The notes below the pieces were generated by a model that was not told the DNA's origin, made no database searches, and saw only the letters and a program-made list of their open reading frames with translations. Made by a program: the position numbers and the translations under genes. DNA of 26,966 bases from Sphingobium sp. (GTDB lineage Bacteria; Pseudomonadota; Alphaproteobacteria; Sphingomonadales; Sphingomonadaceae): assembly GCF_003248505.1 (NCBI RefSeq), contig NZ_QFOA01000045.1, forward strand, positions 1 to 26,966, in the 5' to 3' direction. Below, one piece after another: positions 1 to 9,884 of the stretch. Position 1 is the stretch's first letter. Each line of letters begins with the position of its first letter.

Positions 1-259
1 TGTTAGTCACTTTCGCTTCGCCCCAAGACCAATCGGACAAACATGTCGGGCGAATGACATGCAGAATCCACCGCAAAGGCGGGTTTGGGAATCACTATAA
101 CAAGTTTTCGGGTGAGCGCGAATGATTTTCACATGATGCGAAGCTGTTGCGTGCGTCGCATTCTTGCAGGCCCGTTATGGCCGGGTGCGCCCGCGCCCGA
201 ATGCGCCGGATGCCAAAGGGTCGATTGCGGCGCGGGCGGTTTCGCCATAAGGGGAAGCC
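1..259. other. Leader region upstream of RNase D, no gene seen
   Basis: No convincing reading frame lies in this stretch: the open frames that cross it show no family resemblance and mostly run on antisense to the next gene. The last bases carry a clear ribosome binding site (AAGGGGAAG) just before the ATG at 260. I could not identify a confident promoter. Confidence 0.5.
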
Positions 260-877
260 ATGACCGTCTATTTCCACGAAGAAGATCTGCCGCAAGGCGT
301 GCTGGCGCAAGGGCCGGTGGCCGTCGATACCGAGACGATGGGCCTCATCACTCCGCGCGACCGCTTGTGCGTCGTCCAGATCAGCGACGGGCGGGGTGAC
401 GAGCATCTGGTCCGCTTCAATCCCGGCAGTGAGTATGCCGCGCCCAACCTCAAGGCCGTGCTGGCCGATCCGGAGCGGCTGAAACTCTATCATTTCGGTC
501 GCTTCGACATCGCGGCGATCCAGCATTATCTGGGTGTCATCGCCGCGCCTGTCTATTGCACCAAGATCGCCTCTCGGCTGGTGCGTACCTACACCGACCG
601 TCACGGCCTGAAGGAACTGGTGCGCGAACTGCTGGGTCAGGACATCAGCAAGCAGCAGCAGTCGAGCGACTGGGGCGCGCCGATATTGTCCGACGCGCAG
701 AAGGATTACGCCGCGTCCGATGTGCGTTACCTTCACCAGCTCAAGGCGGAACTGGACAAAAGGCTGGTGCGCGAAGGGCGGATGGAACTGGCGCAGGCCT
801 GTTTCGATTTCCTGCCGCATCGTGCGGCGCTCGACCTGGCCGGATGGCCGGAGATCGACATCTTCGCGCATATGTAA
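260..877 (+). CDS. rnd: Ribonuclease D-like 3'-5' exonuclease
   Basis: Cytoplasmic DEDD-family 3'-5' exonuclease, 205 aa, expected to trim RNA 3' ends. The DEDDy pattern is visible: D23 and E25 in VAVDTETMGL, D83 in YHFGRFD, and Y150 with D154 in YAASDVRYLH. It is much shorter than E. coli RNase D (about 375 aa) and has only the exonuclease domain, with no room for the C-terminal HRDC domains. Such short versions are common in alphaproteobacteria. The start is supported by an AAGGGGAAG ribosome binding site a few bases upstream. It lies 17 bases before lptC and is probably cotranscribed with the LPS export genes, an arrangement familiar from sphingomonads. Confidence 0.93.
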   Translation: MTVYFHEEDLPQGVLAQGPVAVDTETMGLITPRDRLCVVQISDGRGDEHLVRFNPGSEYAAPNLKAVLADPERLKLYHFGRFDIAAIQHYLGVIAAPVYCTKIASRLVRTYTDRHGLKELVRELLGQDISKQQQSSDWGAPILSDAQKDYAASDVRYLHQLKAELDKRLVREGRMELAQACFDFLPHRAALDLAGWPEIDIFAHM

Positions 878-894
878 GGGAGAGCGAGCGCTTC

Positions 895-1542
895 GTGTCC
901 GTCCAGGCCGATCAGCAACGCGACGTGCGACGCCAGTGGGCGCGGCCGGGGGGCAGCCATGACCGCATGGTCGCGCTGCTCAAGAACTGGCTGCCCGTCG
1001 CCGTGGGCGTGCTGGCCGCGCTGCTGGCGACCGCGCCCTTCACCGGGCGCGAGGGGGTGAGCTTCGTGCTCGACAAGAACAAGGTCGAAGTGGCGAAGGA
1101 CCGGATGCGCCTGACCGAAGCGCTCTATCGCGGTGAGGATACCAAGGGGCAGCCCTTCTCCCTGCGGGCGGGAAGCGCGGTGCAGAAAAGTTCGCGCGAG
1201 CCGATAGTGGACCTTAACAGCCTGTCGGCGCGGATCTTGCTGGAGGATGGGCCTGCGCTCATCACCGCGCAGAAGGGCCGATACGACATGGAGACCGAGC
1301 GGGTCGGGATCGAAGGACCGGTCCAGTTCGAATCGGCGGGCGGGTACCGGCTGACCACGCGCGACGTGGGCGTGGACCTGAGGACGCGACGGATGAAGAG
1401 TGCGGGGCGGGTCGACGGGCGGATGCCGATCGGGGTTTTCAGCGCCGATCATCTGGAAGCGGACATGGCGGCGCGAACCGTGACGCTCAACGGTCGCGCC
1501 CGCTTGCGCATCGATCAAAATGGCCTCAAAGGGCGCAAGTGA
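895..1542 (+). CDS. lptC: LPS export protein LptC
   Basis: LptC is a single-pass inner-membrane protein with a periplasmic domain. It receives LPS from the LptBFG transporter and passes it to LptA. The 215-aa product has a short charged N-terminus, one membrane segment at about residues 26-45 (LLKNWLPVAVGVLAALLATA), and then a beta-rich region with alternating hydrophobic residues typical of the LptC/OstA fold. I chose the GTG at 895 because AAGGGAGAG precedes it at a good distance and its N-terminus (SVQADQQRDVRRQWARPGG) fits sphingomonad LptC proteins. A longer open frame reaching back to 556 overlaps rnd and is unlikely. The stop overlaps the lptA start in a TGATG arrangement, implying translational coupling. 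Confidence 0.88.
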   Translation: MSVQADQQRDVRRQWARPGGSHDRMVALLKNWLPVAVGVLAALLATAPFTGREGVSFVLDKNKVEVAKDRMRLTEALYRGEDTKGQPFSLRAGSAVQKSSREPIVDLNSLSARILLEDGPALITAQKGRYDMETERVGIEGPVQFESAGGYRLTTRDVGVDLRTRRMKSAGRVDGRMPIGVFSADHLEADMAARTVTLNGRARLRIDQNGLKGRK

Positions 1543-2108
1543 TGAAACGCACGCTGATCCTCCTATCGCTGGGCCTTGCCGGTGCGAGTGCGACGATGGT
1601 CGCCGGTGCCGGTGCGCAGGTTTTCAAGAACCACGACAGCAACGCCCCGGTCAACTTCACCGCCGATCGGATCGAGGTGCAGGACCGTGCCGACCGCGTC
1701 GTCGTGTCGGGCAATGTCGAGGTGACGCAGGCGGGCATGACGCTGACTGCGGCGCGCATGACGGTAGCCTACCACAACCCGCCCGGCAGCAGCACGGCGA
1801 GCAACATGGGCGGGATCGAGATCGACCGCATCGACGCGTCGGGCAATGTCGTCGTGGCCAAGGCGGACCAGACCGCGCGCGGCAATGTCGCCATCTACGA
1901 CCTCAATGCCAAGCTGATCACGATGCTCGGGAACGTTTCGTTGACGCAGGGGGTCAATCGCCTGACCGGGGGGCGGTTGGTGATGGACCTCAACAGCGGG
2001 CGCACGACGGTGGACGGTCGGTCGACCGGCGGGAGCGTACCGGGCGCGGCGACGAGCCCGAGCGGGCGCGTGTCGGGCACCTTCACGGTCCCGCAGCGGA
2101 ACAACTGA
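1542..2108 (+). CDS. lptA: LPS transport periplasmic protein LptA
   Basis: LptA (OstA-like) forms the periplasmic bridge that carries LPS from LptC to the outer-membrane LptD. The 188-aa product begins with a Sec signal peptide (MKRTLILLSLGLAGASA..., cleavage near AGAGAQ). The mature part carries the OstA pattern: FTADRIEVQDRADRVVVSGN, then further strands with VTQAGMTLTAARMTV and GNVVVAKADQTARGNVAIYD. The ATG at 1542 overlaps the lptC stop (TGATG), and AAAGGG sits about 8 bases upstream. A GTG at 1539 in the same frame is the alternative. The C-terminus is rich in Gly, Ser and Thr. The cytoplasmic ATPase gene lptB, often the next gene, does not follow here. Confidence 0.92.
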   Translation: MKRTLILLSLGLAGASATMVAGAGAQVFKNHDSNAPVNFTADRIEVQDRADRVVVSGNVEVTQAGMTLTAARMTVAYHNPPGSSTASNMGGIEIDRIDASGNVVVAKADQTARGNVAIYDLNAKLITMLGNVSLTQGVNRLTGGRLVMDLNSGRTTVDGRSTGGSVPGAATSPSGRVSGTFTVPQRNN

Positions 2109-2116
2109 AGCACGCC

Positions 2117-3676
2117 TTGCTGAGGAGCGTTGCGGCCCTGCTGCTGGCATCTGCCATGCCGGCGATGGCGGAAACCTATCATGTCAACGCGCTGACCGGC
2201 GATGACCGCGCGAGCGGCCTAGCGCCCGATCAGGCGTGGCGGACGCTGGGCCGCGTCAACGCTTTTCCGCTGAAACCGGGCGACAGCGTCCTGCTGACCG
2301 CCGGGTCGGTCTGGAAGGAGCCGCTGACGCTGAGCCGGTCGGGCCGGTCGTCCGCCCCGATCACGGTCGGCGCGACCGGGGAAGGGCCGCGCCCGCGGAT
2401 CGAGGCGGGCGGCGTGTCGCCCCATGGCGTCGCCGTGCTCAACGCCGAATATGTGAGCGTCAGCGGGCTGGAGGTCACCAACGACACTGCCGACCACGCG
2501 CCCGGTGCCGAGTCGCGCTACGGCGTGCTGGTGAGCGCGCAGGACAGCGGGGTGACCCGCGGCATCCGCATCAGCGACATGTATGTGCATGACGTGCGCG
2601 GCACCAACGCGCGCAAGGACAATGGCGGCATCGTCTTCCAGGCACTGGGCCCGCGGCGCGCGACGCGGTTTCAGGACATCGCGGTCGAACGCAATATCGT
2701 CTGGCGCGTCGACCGTTCGGGGATCGCGGGCATCAGCGATCAGGTCAGCCGCACCAACTGGTTCCCGAGCGAGGATGTCGTCATCCGCGACAATCTGGTC
2801 GAGGATGTGGGCGGCGACGGCATCGTCCCGCGCGGTACGGACGGCGCGCTGATCGAACATAACATCGTGCGCTATGCCGGGTCGCGGGCGCCGGGATATA
2901 ATGCGGGCATCTGGCAATGGAGCACCGACAGCAGCCTTATCCAGCTGAACGAAGCGGCGTTCACGCGCACTCGTTATGACGGGCAGGGCTTCGACAGCGA
3001 TTTCAATTCGCGCCGCACGACGCTGCTCTACAATTACAGCCACGACAATCAGGGCGGCTTCCTGCTGATCTGCTCGCCCAGGGTGAGCGAGCCGGATAAT
3101 CTGGGCAACCGCAACAGCGTGGCGCGATTCAACGTCAGCCGCAACGATTTGAGCCGCATCGTCCAGCTTTCGGGCAATGTGACCGGCGCGGTGGTCGAAG
3201 GGAATGTCGTGCATGTGGGCGCGGGGATCGACGTGCAGATGGTTATCGCGACGGAGTGGGACGGCTGGGCGCGCGACGTGCGCTTCGAGGACAATGTCCT
3301 CAAGGTCGCGGGCAAGGCGCGCTATGGCCACGAGGCCGGGCGCAGGGGGCCGGACTATCTGATCGCGCCCGATTTTGCGCCGGCCGAACATATCCGGTTC
3401 GACGGCAATATGTTCTGGGGCCGACATATCGACGTGCCGCAGGACGAGGACGGACGATATCAGTCCGATTATGTCGCTGCGCCCGCCGATTGGGCCGTGC
3501 CGGTGTTCGATCCGGCACGGCCCGAAGGCTTCGGCGCGTTTCTGGCGCGGCATCGCGAGTGGATGATGGCGATGTTGCAACGGGAGCTGGGGCGCGCCGT
3601 CCAGTTGAAGCGCGCCCGCCCCGTATCGATGCTGGAAGCGCGGCGGCGGGTGACCGGTCCCTCACCGAGACGTTAA
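2117..3676 (+). CDS. Exported right-handed parallel beta-helix protein
   Basis: 519-aa exported protein. After a signal peptide (LRSVAALLLASAMPAMA, then ETYHVN), the mature N-terminus has the style of secreted beta-helix polysaccharide enzymes: DDRASGLAPDQAWRTLGRVN followed by LKPGDSVLLTAG. Short repeating coils then run from about residue 100 to 370, for example YVSVSGLEVTND, IRISDMYVHDV, VVIRDNLVEDVGGDGI, ALIEHNIVRYAG and AVVEGNVVHVG. This is the pectate-lyase/NosD-type fold, suggesting binding or cleavage of a polysaccharide in the periplasm or at the surface. No catalytic residues can be assigned. No ATG gives a complete signal peptide; TTG 2117 is favoured, with CTG 2105 (overlapping lptA) possible. 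It starts 8 bases after the lptA stop, so it is probably in the same operon. Confidence 0.75.
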   Translation: MLRSVAALLLASAMPAMAETYHVNALTGDDRASGLAPDQAWRTLGRVNAFPLKPGDSVLLTAGSVWKEPLTLSRSGRSSAPITVGATGEGPRPRIEAGGVSPHGVAVLNAEYVSVSGLEVTNDTADHAPGAESRYGVLVSAQDSGVTRGIRISDMYVHDVRGTNARKDNGGIVFQALGPRRATRFQDIAVERNIVWRVDRSGIAGISDQVSRTNWFPSEDVVIRDNLVEDVGGDGIVPRGTDGALIEHNIVRYAGSRAPGYNAGIWQWSTDSSLIQLNEAAFTRTRYDGQGFDSDFNSRRTTLLYNYSHDNQGGFLLICSPRVSEPDNLGNRNSVARFNVSRNDLSRIVQLSGNVTGAVVEGNVVHVGAGIDVQMVIATEWDGWARDVRFEDNVLKVAGKARYGHEAGRRGPDYLIAPDFAPAEHIRFDGNMFWGRHIDVPQDEDGRYQSDYVAAPADWAVPVFDPARPEGFGAFLARHREWMMAMLQRELGRAVQLKRARPVSMLEARRRVTGPSPRR

Positions 3677-3755
3677 GCCATGTGCACCGTTTCGGACCCG
3701 ATGGCAGGTCACAGGGTCGGGCGAATTAAGGGAAAGACAATAAAAATGCGGTGAA

Positions 3756-4123
3756 ATGCGCCGCATGGAGAAGGTCGGTTCATTGAGTTCCGCAGGCAAG
3801 GCGCGGTTGCGTGCCGTGCTTCCTGCCGCGCTGCTGCTGCTGGGGGGGCTTGCGGCCCTGACCGTCGCTTCGTTGTCGAGCGCGGGGGCGCAGGACACCT
3901 ATGCGGTGGTTGGGCCGCCGGGATCGCGGCTGGCCGACGCCATCGAAATCATCCGTATCGCCGATGGACGGCTGGTGCAGCGGGGGCGCTTCGCCAATGT
4001 CGCCATCGCCCGATCCAGTCGCCCAGACTTTGCAAAGGCGTTGCAACGGGCGGGGGCCTGGGCCGTCATCGCAGCGCCGGCGCAGGGCGGGTGCCTTGCG
4101 CCACTTTTCCGGGGGGAACCTTC

Positions 4124-4127
<4 letters not shown>
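3756..4127 (+). CDS. Small exported protein of unknown function, coupled to the hybrid kinase
   Basis: I do not recognise this family. The product (123 aa from ATG 3756) has a basic N-terminus, a hydrophobic stretch (VLPAALLLLGGLAALTVA) and an AGAQ site resembling signal peptidase cleavage. This leaves a mature domain of about 80 residues (DTYAVVGPPGSRLADAIEIIR...) with one Cys near the end (GGCLAP). It could also remain membrane anchored. The stop overlaps the start of the histidine kinase as ATGA, so the two are translationally coupled and likely act together, perhaps with the small protein as a periplasmic partner of the sensor. That role is inference from context. Other possible starts are ATG 3765 and TTG 3783; the latter has AGAAGG at good spacing. 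Confidence 0.62.
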
Positions 4128-6921
<2,794 letters not shown>

Positions 6922-6925
<4 letters not shown>

Positions 6926-7848
6926 TGGGCAAGGCCACCATCCTGATCGTCGACGACGAAATTTCCAACATCGAGATCATGAACGCGGTGCTGGAGGACG
7001 ATTATGAGGTCTGTTTCGCCACGTCCGGGCGACAGGCGCTGGATGTGGCGCGCACGGCGCAGCCCGACCTCATCCTGCTCGACGTGCTGATGCCCGGCAT
7101 CGACGGGTTCGAGGTGTGCCGCCTGCTCAAGGCCGATCCGCTGCTCGTCGACATACCGGTGATCTTCACGACCGGCCTTGGCGATACCGAGGACGAGATG
7201 CGCGGGCTGGCGCTGGGGGCGATCGATTATGTGACCAAGCCGGTGCAGCCTGCCATCCTGCGGGCGCGGGTAAGCAATCATGTCGAACTCAAGCAATTGC
7301 GCGACAAGCTGGCGACGATGGCGGTGACGGATGCCCTGACGGGGCTGAGCAACCGGCGGCATCTGGAGCGGTCGCTGGATGTCGAGACGGCGCGGCTGTC
7401 GCGGAACGGCGACTGGCTGTCGGTCATCATGCTCGACATCGATTTCTTCAAGCAGTTCAACGACACCTACGGCCATCCGGCTGGTGACCGCTGCATCATG
7501 ATGGTGGCGGCGGCGCTCGCCCGCGCGGTGAAGCGGGCGACCGACCTGCCCGCACGCTACGGCGGGGAGGAATTCGCCTGCGTCCTGCCAGGCACCGACC
7601 CCGAAGGCGCGAACCTCGTCGCGCAGGAAATCGGGCTTCAGATCCAGTCGCTCAATATCCCGCACGAAGGGTCGCAGGTCAGCCCCTACATCACCGTCAG
7701 CATCGGCATCGCCAGCGCGCGGTGCCATCCCGACCTGTCCGGCGACTGCTGGATCGCGGAGGCCGACCGGCAGCTTTACGAAAGCAAGCAGGGGGGGCGG
7801 AATCGTATTTCGGGGGGTGAATTCGCGCTCGAACCGGTCCGTTGCTGA
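6922..7848 (+). CDS. Response regulator diguanylate cyclase (REC-GGDEF)
   Basis: 308-aa cytoplasmic output protein that should make c-di-GMP when phosphorylated. The receiver domain spans about residues 5-122, with acidic pocket DDE at 11-13, phosphoacceptor D54 (LILLDVLMPGIDG) and K106 (DYVTKP). The GGDEF domain spans about 130-297, with metal-binding D172 (MLDIDFFKQFND), an active-site GGEEF at 214-218 and an RxxD inhibitory site (RATD, 205-208). It is therefore probably active and product-inhibited. AGGAG lies 5 bases upstream of the start, and ATGA overlaps the kinase stop. The Hpt domain of the kinase is the obvious phosphate donor. The layout resembles WspR/PleD-type outputs controlling surface attachment or polysaccharide production; the actual target cannot be read here. 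Confidence 0.94.
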
Positions 7849-7857
7849 GCGAGTGAC

Positions 7858-7885
7858 CGCCAAATCGGCGATTTTCGCCCTGTTT
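7858..7885 (+). terminator. Weak terminator-like hairpin after the signalling operon
   Basis: Just past the cyclase stop there are two mutually exclusive short hairpins: CGCC/GGCG with an AAATC loop followed by ATTTT, and GGCGA/TCGCC with a TTT loop (7867-7879) followed by CTGTTT. Either could end transcription, but the stems are only 4 or 5 base pairs, so this is a tentative call. Confidence 0.28.
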
Positions 7886-7983
7886 ACTACCTTTTGATGC
7901 CTTTTCCCCCCCTTGAAGGCGTAGACGGCGGCATGTCTGGCGGTTAGGTCAGGATCATCCATAAGCCAGGAGTGAATGATCTT

Positions 7984-8259
7984 ATGAACAACAGCGATCT
8001 CGCCGAAGCCGTCGCCTCCGCGCATGACCTTAGCAAGGCCGATGCGCGCAAGCTGGTCGATGCCGTGATCGGCGCCATCGCCGACGCTGCCGCCAAGGGT
8101 GACGAAGTCTCGCTCAGCGGCTTCGGCAAGTTCAAGGTGAAGGACAGCCCGGCGCGTCAGGGCCGCAACCCATCGACCGGCGAGACGATCGAGATCGCCG
8201 CGTCCAAGAAGCTGGCCTTCACCCCCGCCAAGGCGATCAAGGACCGCCTGAACGGCTGA
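7984..8259 (+). CDS. HU family DNA-binding protein
   Basis: 91-aa nucleoid-associated protein that binds and bends DNA as a dimer. It shows the family pattern throughout: LAEAVASAHDLSKADARKLVDAV forms the N-terminal helices, VSLSGFGKF leads into the beta arm, and GRNPSTGETIEI contains the conserved arm-tip Pro. FTPAKAIKDRLNG is the C-terminal helix. The length is that of a typical HU subunit. ATG 7984 was chosen because AGGAG lies about 11 bases upstream; a GTG at 7972 in the same frame falls on top of that site. It sits alone between a probable terminator and a palindromic spacer, so it is probably monocistronic. Many sphingomonads have more than one HU gene, so I give no gene symbol. Confidence 0.93.
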   Translation: MNNSDLAEAVASAHDLSKADARKLVDAVIGAIADAAAKGDEVSLSGFGKFKVKDSPARQGRNPSTGETIEIAASKKLAFTPAKAIKDRLNG

Positions 8260-8283
8260 TCGCTCACACGGCCCGCGTTGCGC

Positions 8284-8301
8284 GGCGGCAGGCCTGCCGC
8301 C
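8284..8301. repeat. Perfect 18-bp palindrome after the HU gene
   Basis: GGCGGCAGGCCTGCCGCC reads the same on both strands. It lies 25 bases after the HU stop and 38 bases before the cyclophilin start. Without a T-run it is not a classic terminator. It could be a cruciform or transcript stem that separates the two genes, or a dimeric protein-binding site. Confidence 0.5.
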
Positions 8302-8339
8302 CGCTTGCGCGCCGCCGGATATGCTTTAGGCAGCGGGCG

Positions 8340-9005
8340 ATGATCCTACGTCGCCTGCTGCCTTTGCTTTTGAGCCTGTTGCCGCTGACGGCGCAGGCCT
8401 TGCCCGCCGATCGTCCGACGCCCGGCTATACCCGCGTCGCCATCGAAACCTCGGTCGGCACAATCGTCATTTCCCTCGACCGGAAACGCGCGCCGCGTAC
8501 GTCTGCCAATTTCCTGACCTATGTCGACGATGGCCGCTTCGACGGCGTGACCTTCTATCGCGCGGCCCGACGGAAGAGCGATCCGCGTTACGGCCTGATA
8601 CAGGGCGGGATCGATACCGATGCGCGCCGGTCGCTGCCGCCCATCCCGCATGAGCCGACCGACAGGACCGGCATTCGTCACCTCGACGCAACCGTGTCGA
8701 TGGCGCGCCCCAATCGTCCCGATTCGGCGATGGGCAACTTTTTCATCACTATCGGCGCGACCCCCAATATGGACGCGAAAGGCAGTTTCATCGGCTATGC
8801 CGCCTTCGGCCATGTCGTCGCGGGAATGGATGTCGTACGCAAAATCCTGGCGGTGCCGACATGTTGCGGGTCGGGACCGATGCGGGGGCAGATGATCGTG
8901 AAACCCGTGGCGATCCTGCGCGCCCGCAGGCTGGACGGCACGCCGCACCCTTCGCCGGGGGTGAAGCCGTGGTTGATCGGGCTTAAAAAGAAGGCAGCGA
9001 AATAG
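8340..9005 (+). CDS. Exported cyclophilin-type peptidyl-prolyl cis-trans isomerase
   Basis: 221-aa envelope protein that should speed proline isomerisation during folding of exported proteins. A signal peptide is clear (MILRRLLPLLLSLLPLTAQA, cleavage near ALPADRP). The cyclophilin domain follows: VGTIVISLDRKRAPRTSANFL, FYRA (the Arg of the active site), LIQGG (the active-site Gln), VSMAR and NFFITIG. The position of human cyclophilin Phe60 is Gly here, and the FFI motif begins with Asn rather than Gln. Both are acceptable in divergent periplasmic members, but activity may be modest. The C-terminus ends in a basic tail (GLKKKAAK). It appears to be a single-gene unit convergent with the next, minus-strand gene. 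Confidence 0.9.
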   Translation: MILRRLLPLLLSLLPLTAQALPADRPTPGYTRVAIETSVGTIVISLDRKRAPRTSANFLTYVDDGRFDGVTFYRAARRKSDPRYGLIQGGIDTDARRSLPPIPHEPTDRTGIRHLDATVSMARPNRPDSAMGNFFITIGATPNMDAKGSFIGYAAFGHVVAGMDVVRKILAVPTCCGSGPMRGQMIVKPVAILRARRLDGTPHPSPGVKPWLIGLKKKAAK

Positions 9006-9125
9006 ACAGCTGGACGGGTGCGTCGTCCACGATGGTCGGGCCGATGACGGGGGAAACCCCCTGCGCAGGACAGGAAGCGGCGGCCCGAAAGGGCAGAGGC
9101 GTTAGCGACCGAAACAGGATTGCCG

Positions 9126-9142
9126 ACGCAGGAACTGCGTTT
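9126..9142 (+). terminator. Short hairpin between convergent genes
   Basis: ACGCAG, a GAA loop and CTGCGT form a 6-bp stem directly followed by TT. It lies between the cyclophilin gene and the 3' end of the minus-strand membrane protein gene, where a terminator is expected. The T-run is very short, so support is modest. Confidence 0.33.
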
Positions 9143-9156
9143 CCGGTGCAGATGTC

Positions 9157-9621
9157 CTAGTGGCTCGAATATGCTCGCTTGATGGCGGCAAGTCTTGCGT
9201 CGAGTATCGGTTGAGCAGCGTCTGCCGCGTGCGCATGCAGGGGGCGGCGCTTCCAAGCCATTTTGATGAGGGCCATACAAAGGAGGGCGAAGGCGATTAT
9301 AGTCGATATATCCGCTGGGATGGTCGGCCAGCCTTTAGCGTCAGGGTTCATCCTTAGAAGGTCCAACGCAATGCCGCCCAGCGTCCATAATGTGTATGGA
9401 ATGAAAGCTGCCGCAAAAATGCGCCACAATACCGGAGCGCCCATTCGAAAACCGAATGCCCATAGGTTGACCGCAAAGATAGCGAGCAAAATGGGCAGCG
9501 CCCCCCGCCACCCACCCAGAGGACGGCCCTGCAAGATATAGGAGAGGTGCGATGTGCCTATGACCGACGCCATGGCTACCGCATAGATACGCCATGTTTT
9601 CGACTGCTTTTGCGTTTGCAT
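9157..9621 (-). CDS. Small multi-pass membrane protein of unknown function
   Basis: 154-aa protein with about four hydrophobic segments: IYAVAMASVIGTSHLSYIL, ALPILLAIFAVNLWAFGF, LWRIFAAAFIPYTLWTLGGI and ISTIIAFALLCMALIKM. It ends in a basic, His- and Ala-rich cytoplasmic tail. I do not recognise a named family and no catalytic motif is evident. ATG at 9621 was chosen because AAGGGG lies a few bases upstream on the minus strand; an in-frame GTG at 9627 is the alternative. It is convergent with the cyclophilin gene and divergent from the PQQ dehydrogenase region, so it is probably transcribed alone. The amino-acid pattern of clean helices separated by short polar loops makes it very likely a real gene. 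Confidence 0.7.
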   Translation of the reverse strand: MQTQKQSKTWRIYAVAMASVIGTSHLSYILQGRPLGGWRGALPILLAIFAVNLWAFGFRMGAPVLWRIFAAAFIPYTLWTLGGIALDLLRMNPDAKGWPTIPADISTIIAFALLCMALIKMAWKRRPLHAHAADAAQPILDARLAAIKRAYSSH

Positions 9622-9741
9622 AGCCACCCCTTCGCAGGGTGTGCTTACCTTCCAAGATTTAATGGATCATGCCCCCTGCCGAACTGAACGCCGGATGGAT
9701 GACGAACCCGAGGCCAGCGGTGCGATAAGGCTTTTGCGGAG

Positions 9742-9867
9742 ATGTCGGCAGAAGCGATTTCGCGGGCCAGCAACCGGGAATGGATTGAGCTTGAGCAGGG
9801 GAGATCGGCGCAAAAAGAGTGTGCCGACCTGAAACTTCGGCCCGTCGAAGCGTTACGCTGGCAATAG
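9742..9867 (+). CDS. Possible 41-residue microprotein upstream of the PQQ dehydrogenase
   Basis: A short frame reads MSAEAISRASNREWIELEQG and continues for another 21 residues with SAQKECADLKLRPVEALRWQ before a TAG stop, 17 bases before the dehydrogenase ATG. The balanced, helix-like composition looks like real coding sequence, not antisense noise. AAGG lies 11 bases upstream of the ATG. The frame stays open for 13 codons before the ATG without another start codon. A neighbouring frame opening at 9699 (MTNPRPAV) could join it by a one-base shift, so it might also be the tail of a decayed gene. No function can be assigned. Its position suggests a leader peptide or a small partner in the same transcript. 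Confidence 0.35.
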   Translation: MSAEAISRASNREWIELEQGRSAQKECADLKLRPVEALRWQ

Positions 9868-9884
9868 TTTGAAAGGGAACAGCA

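Noticed and set aside
2219..3580. Long minus-strand open frame opposite the beta-helix gene
   Set aside because: Antisense shadow with Arg/His/Asp-rich low-complexity translation, while the plus strand has a signal peptide and beta-helix coils.
3690..3722. Partial inverted repeat (GGACCC ... GGGTC) after the beta-helix gene
   Set aside because: Only about five pairs with a mismatch and a long loop, and no T-run. Too weak to call a terminator.
9641..9832. 63-codon plus-strand frame upstream of the PQQ dehydrogenase
   Set aside because: Arg-rich, noise-like C-terminus. The overlapping 41-codon frame in another phase looks more like protein and was kept as a low-confidence call instead.
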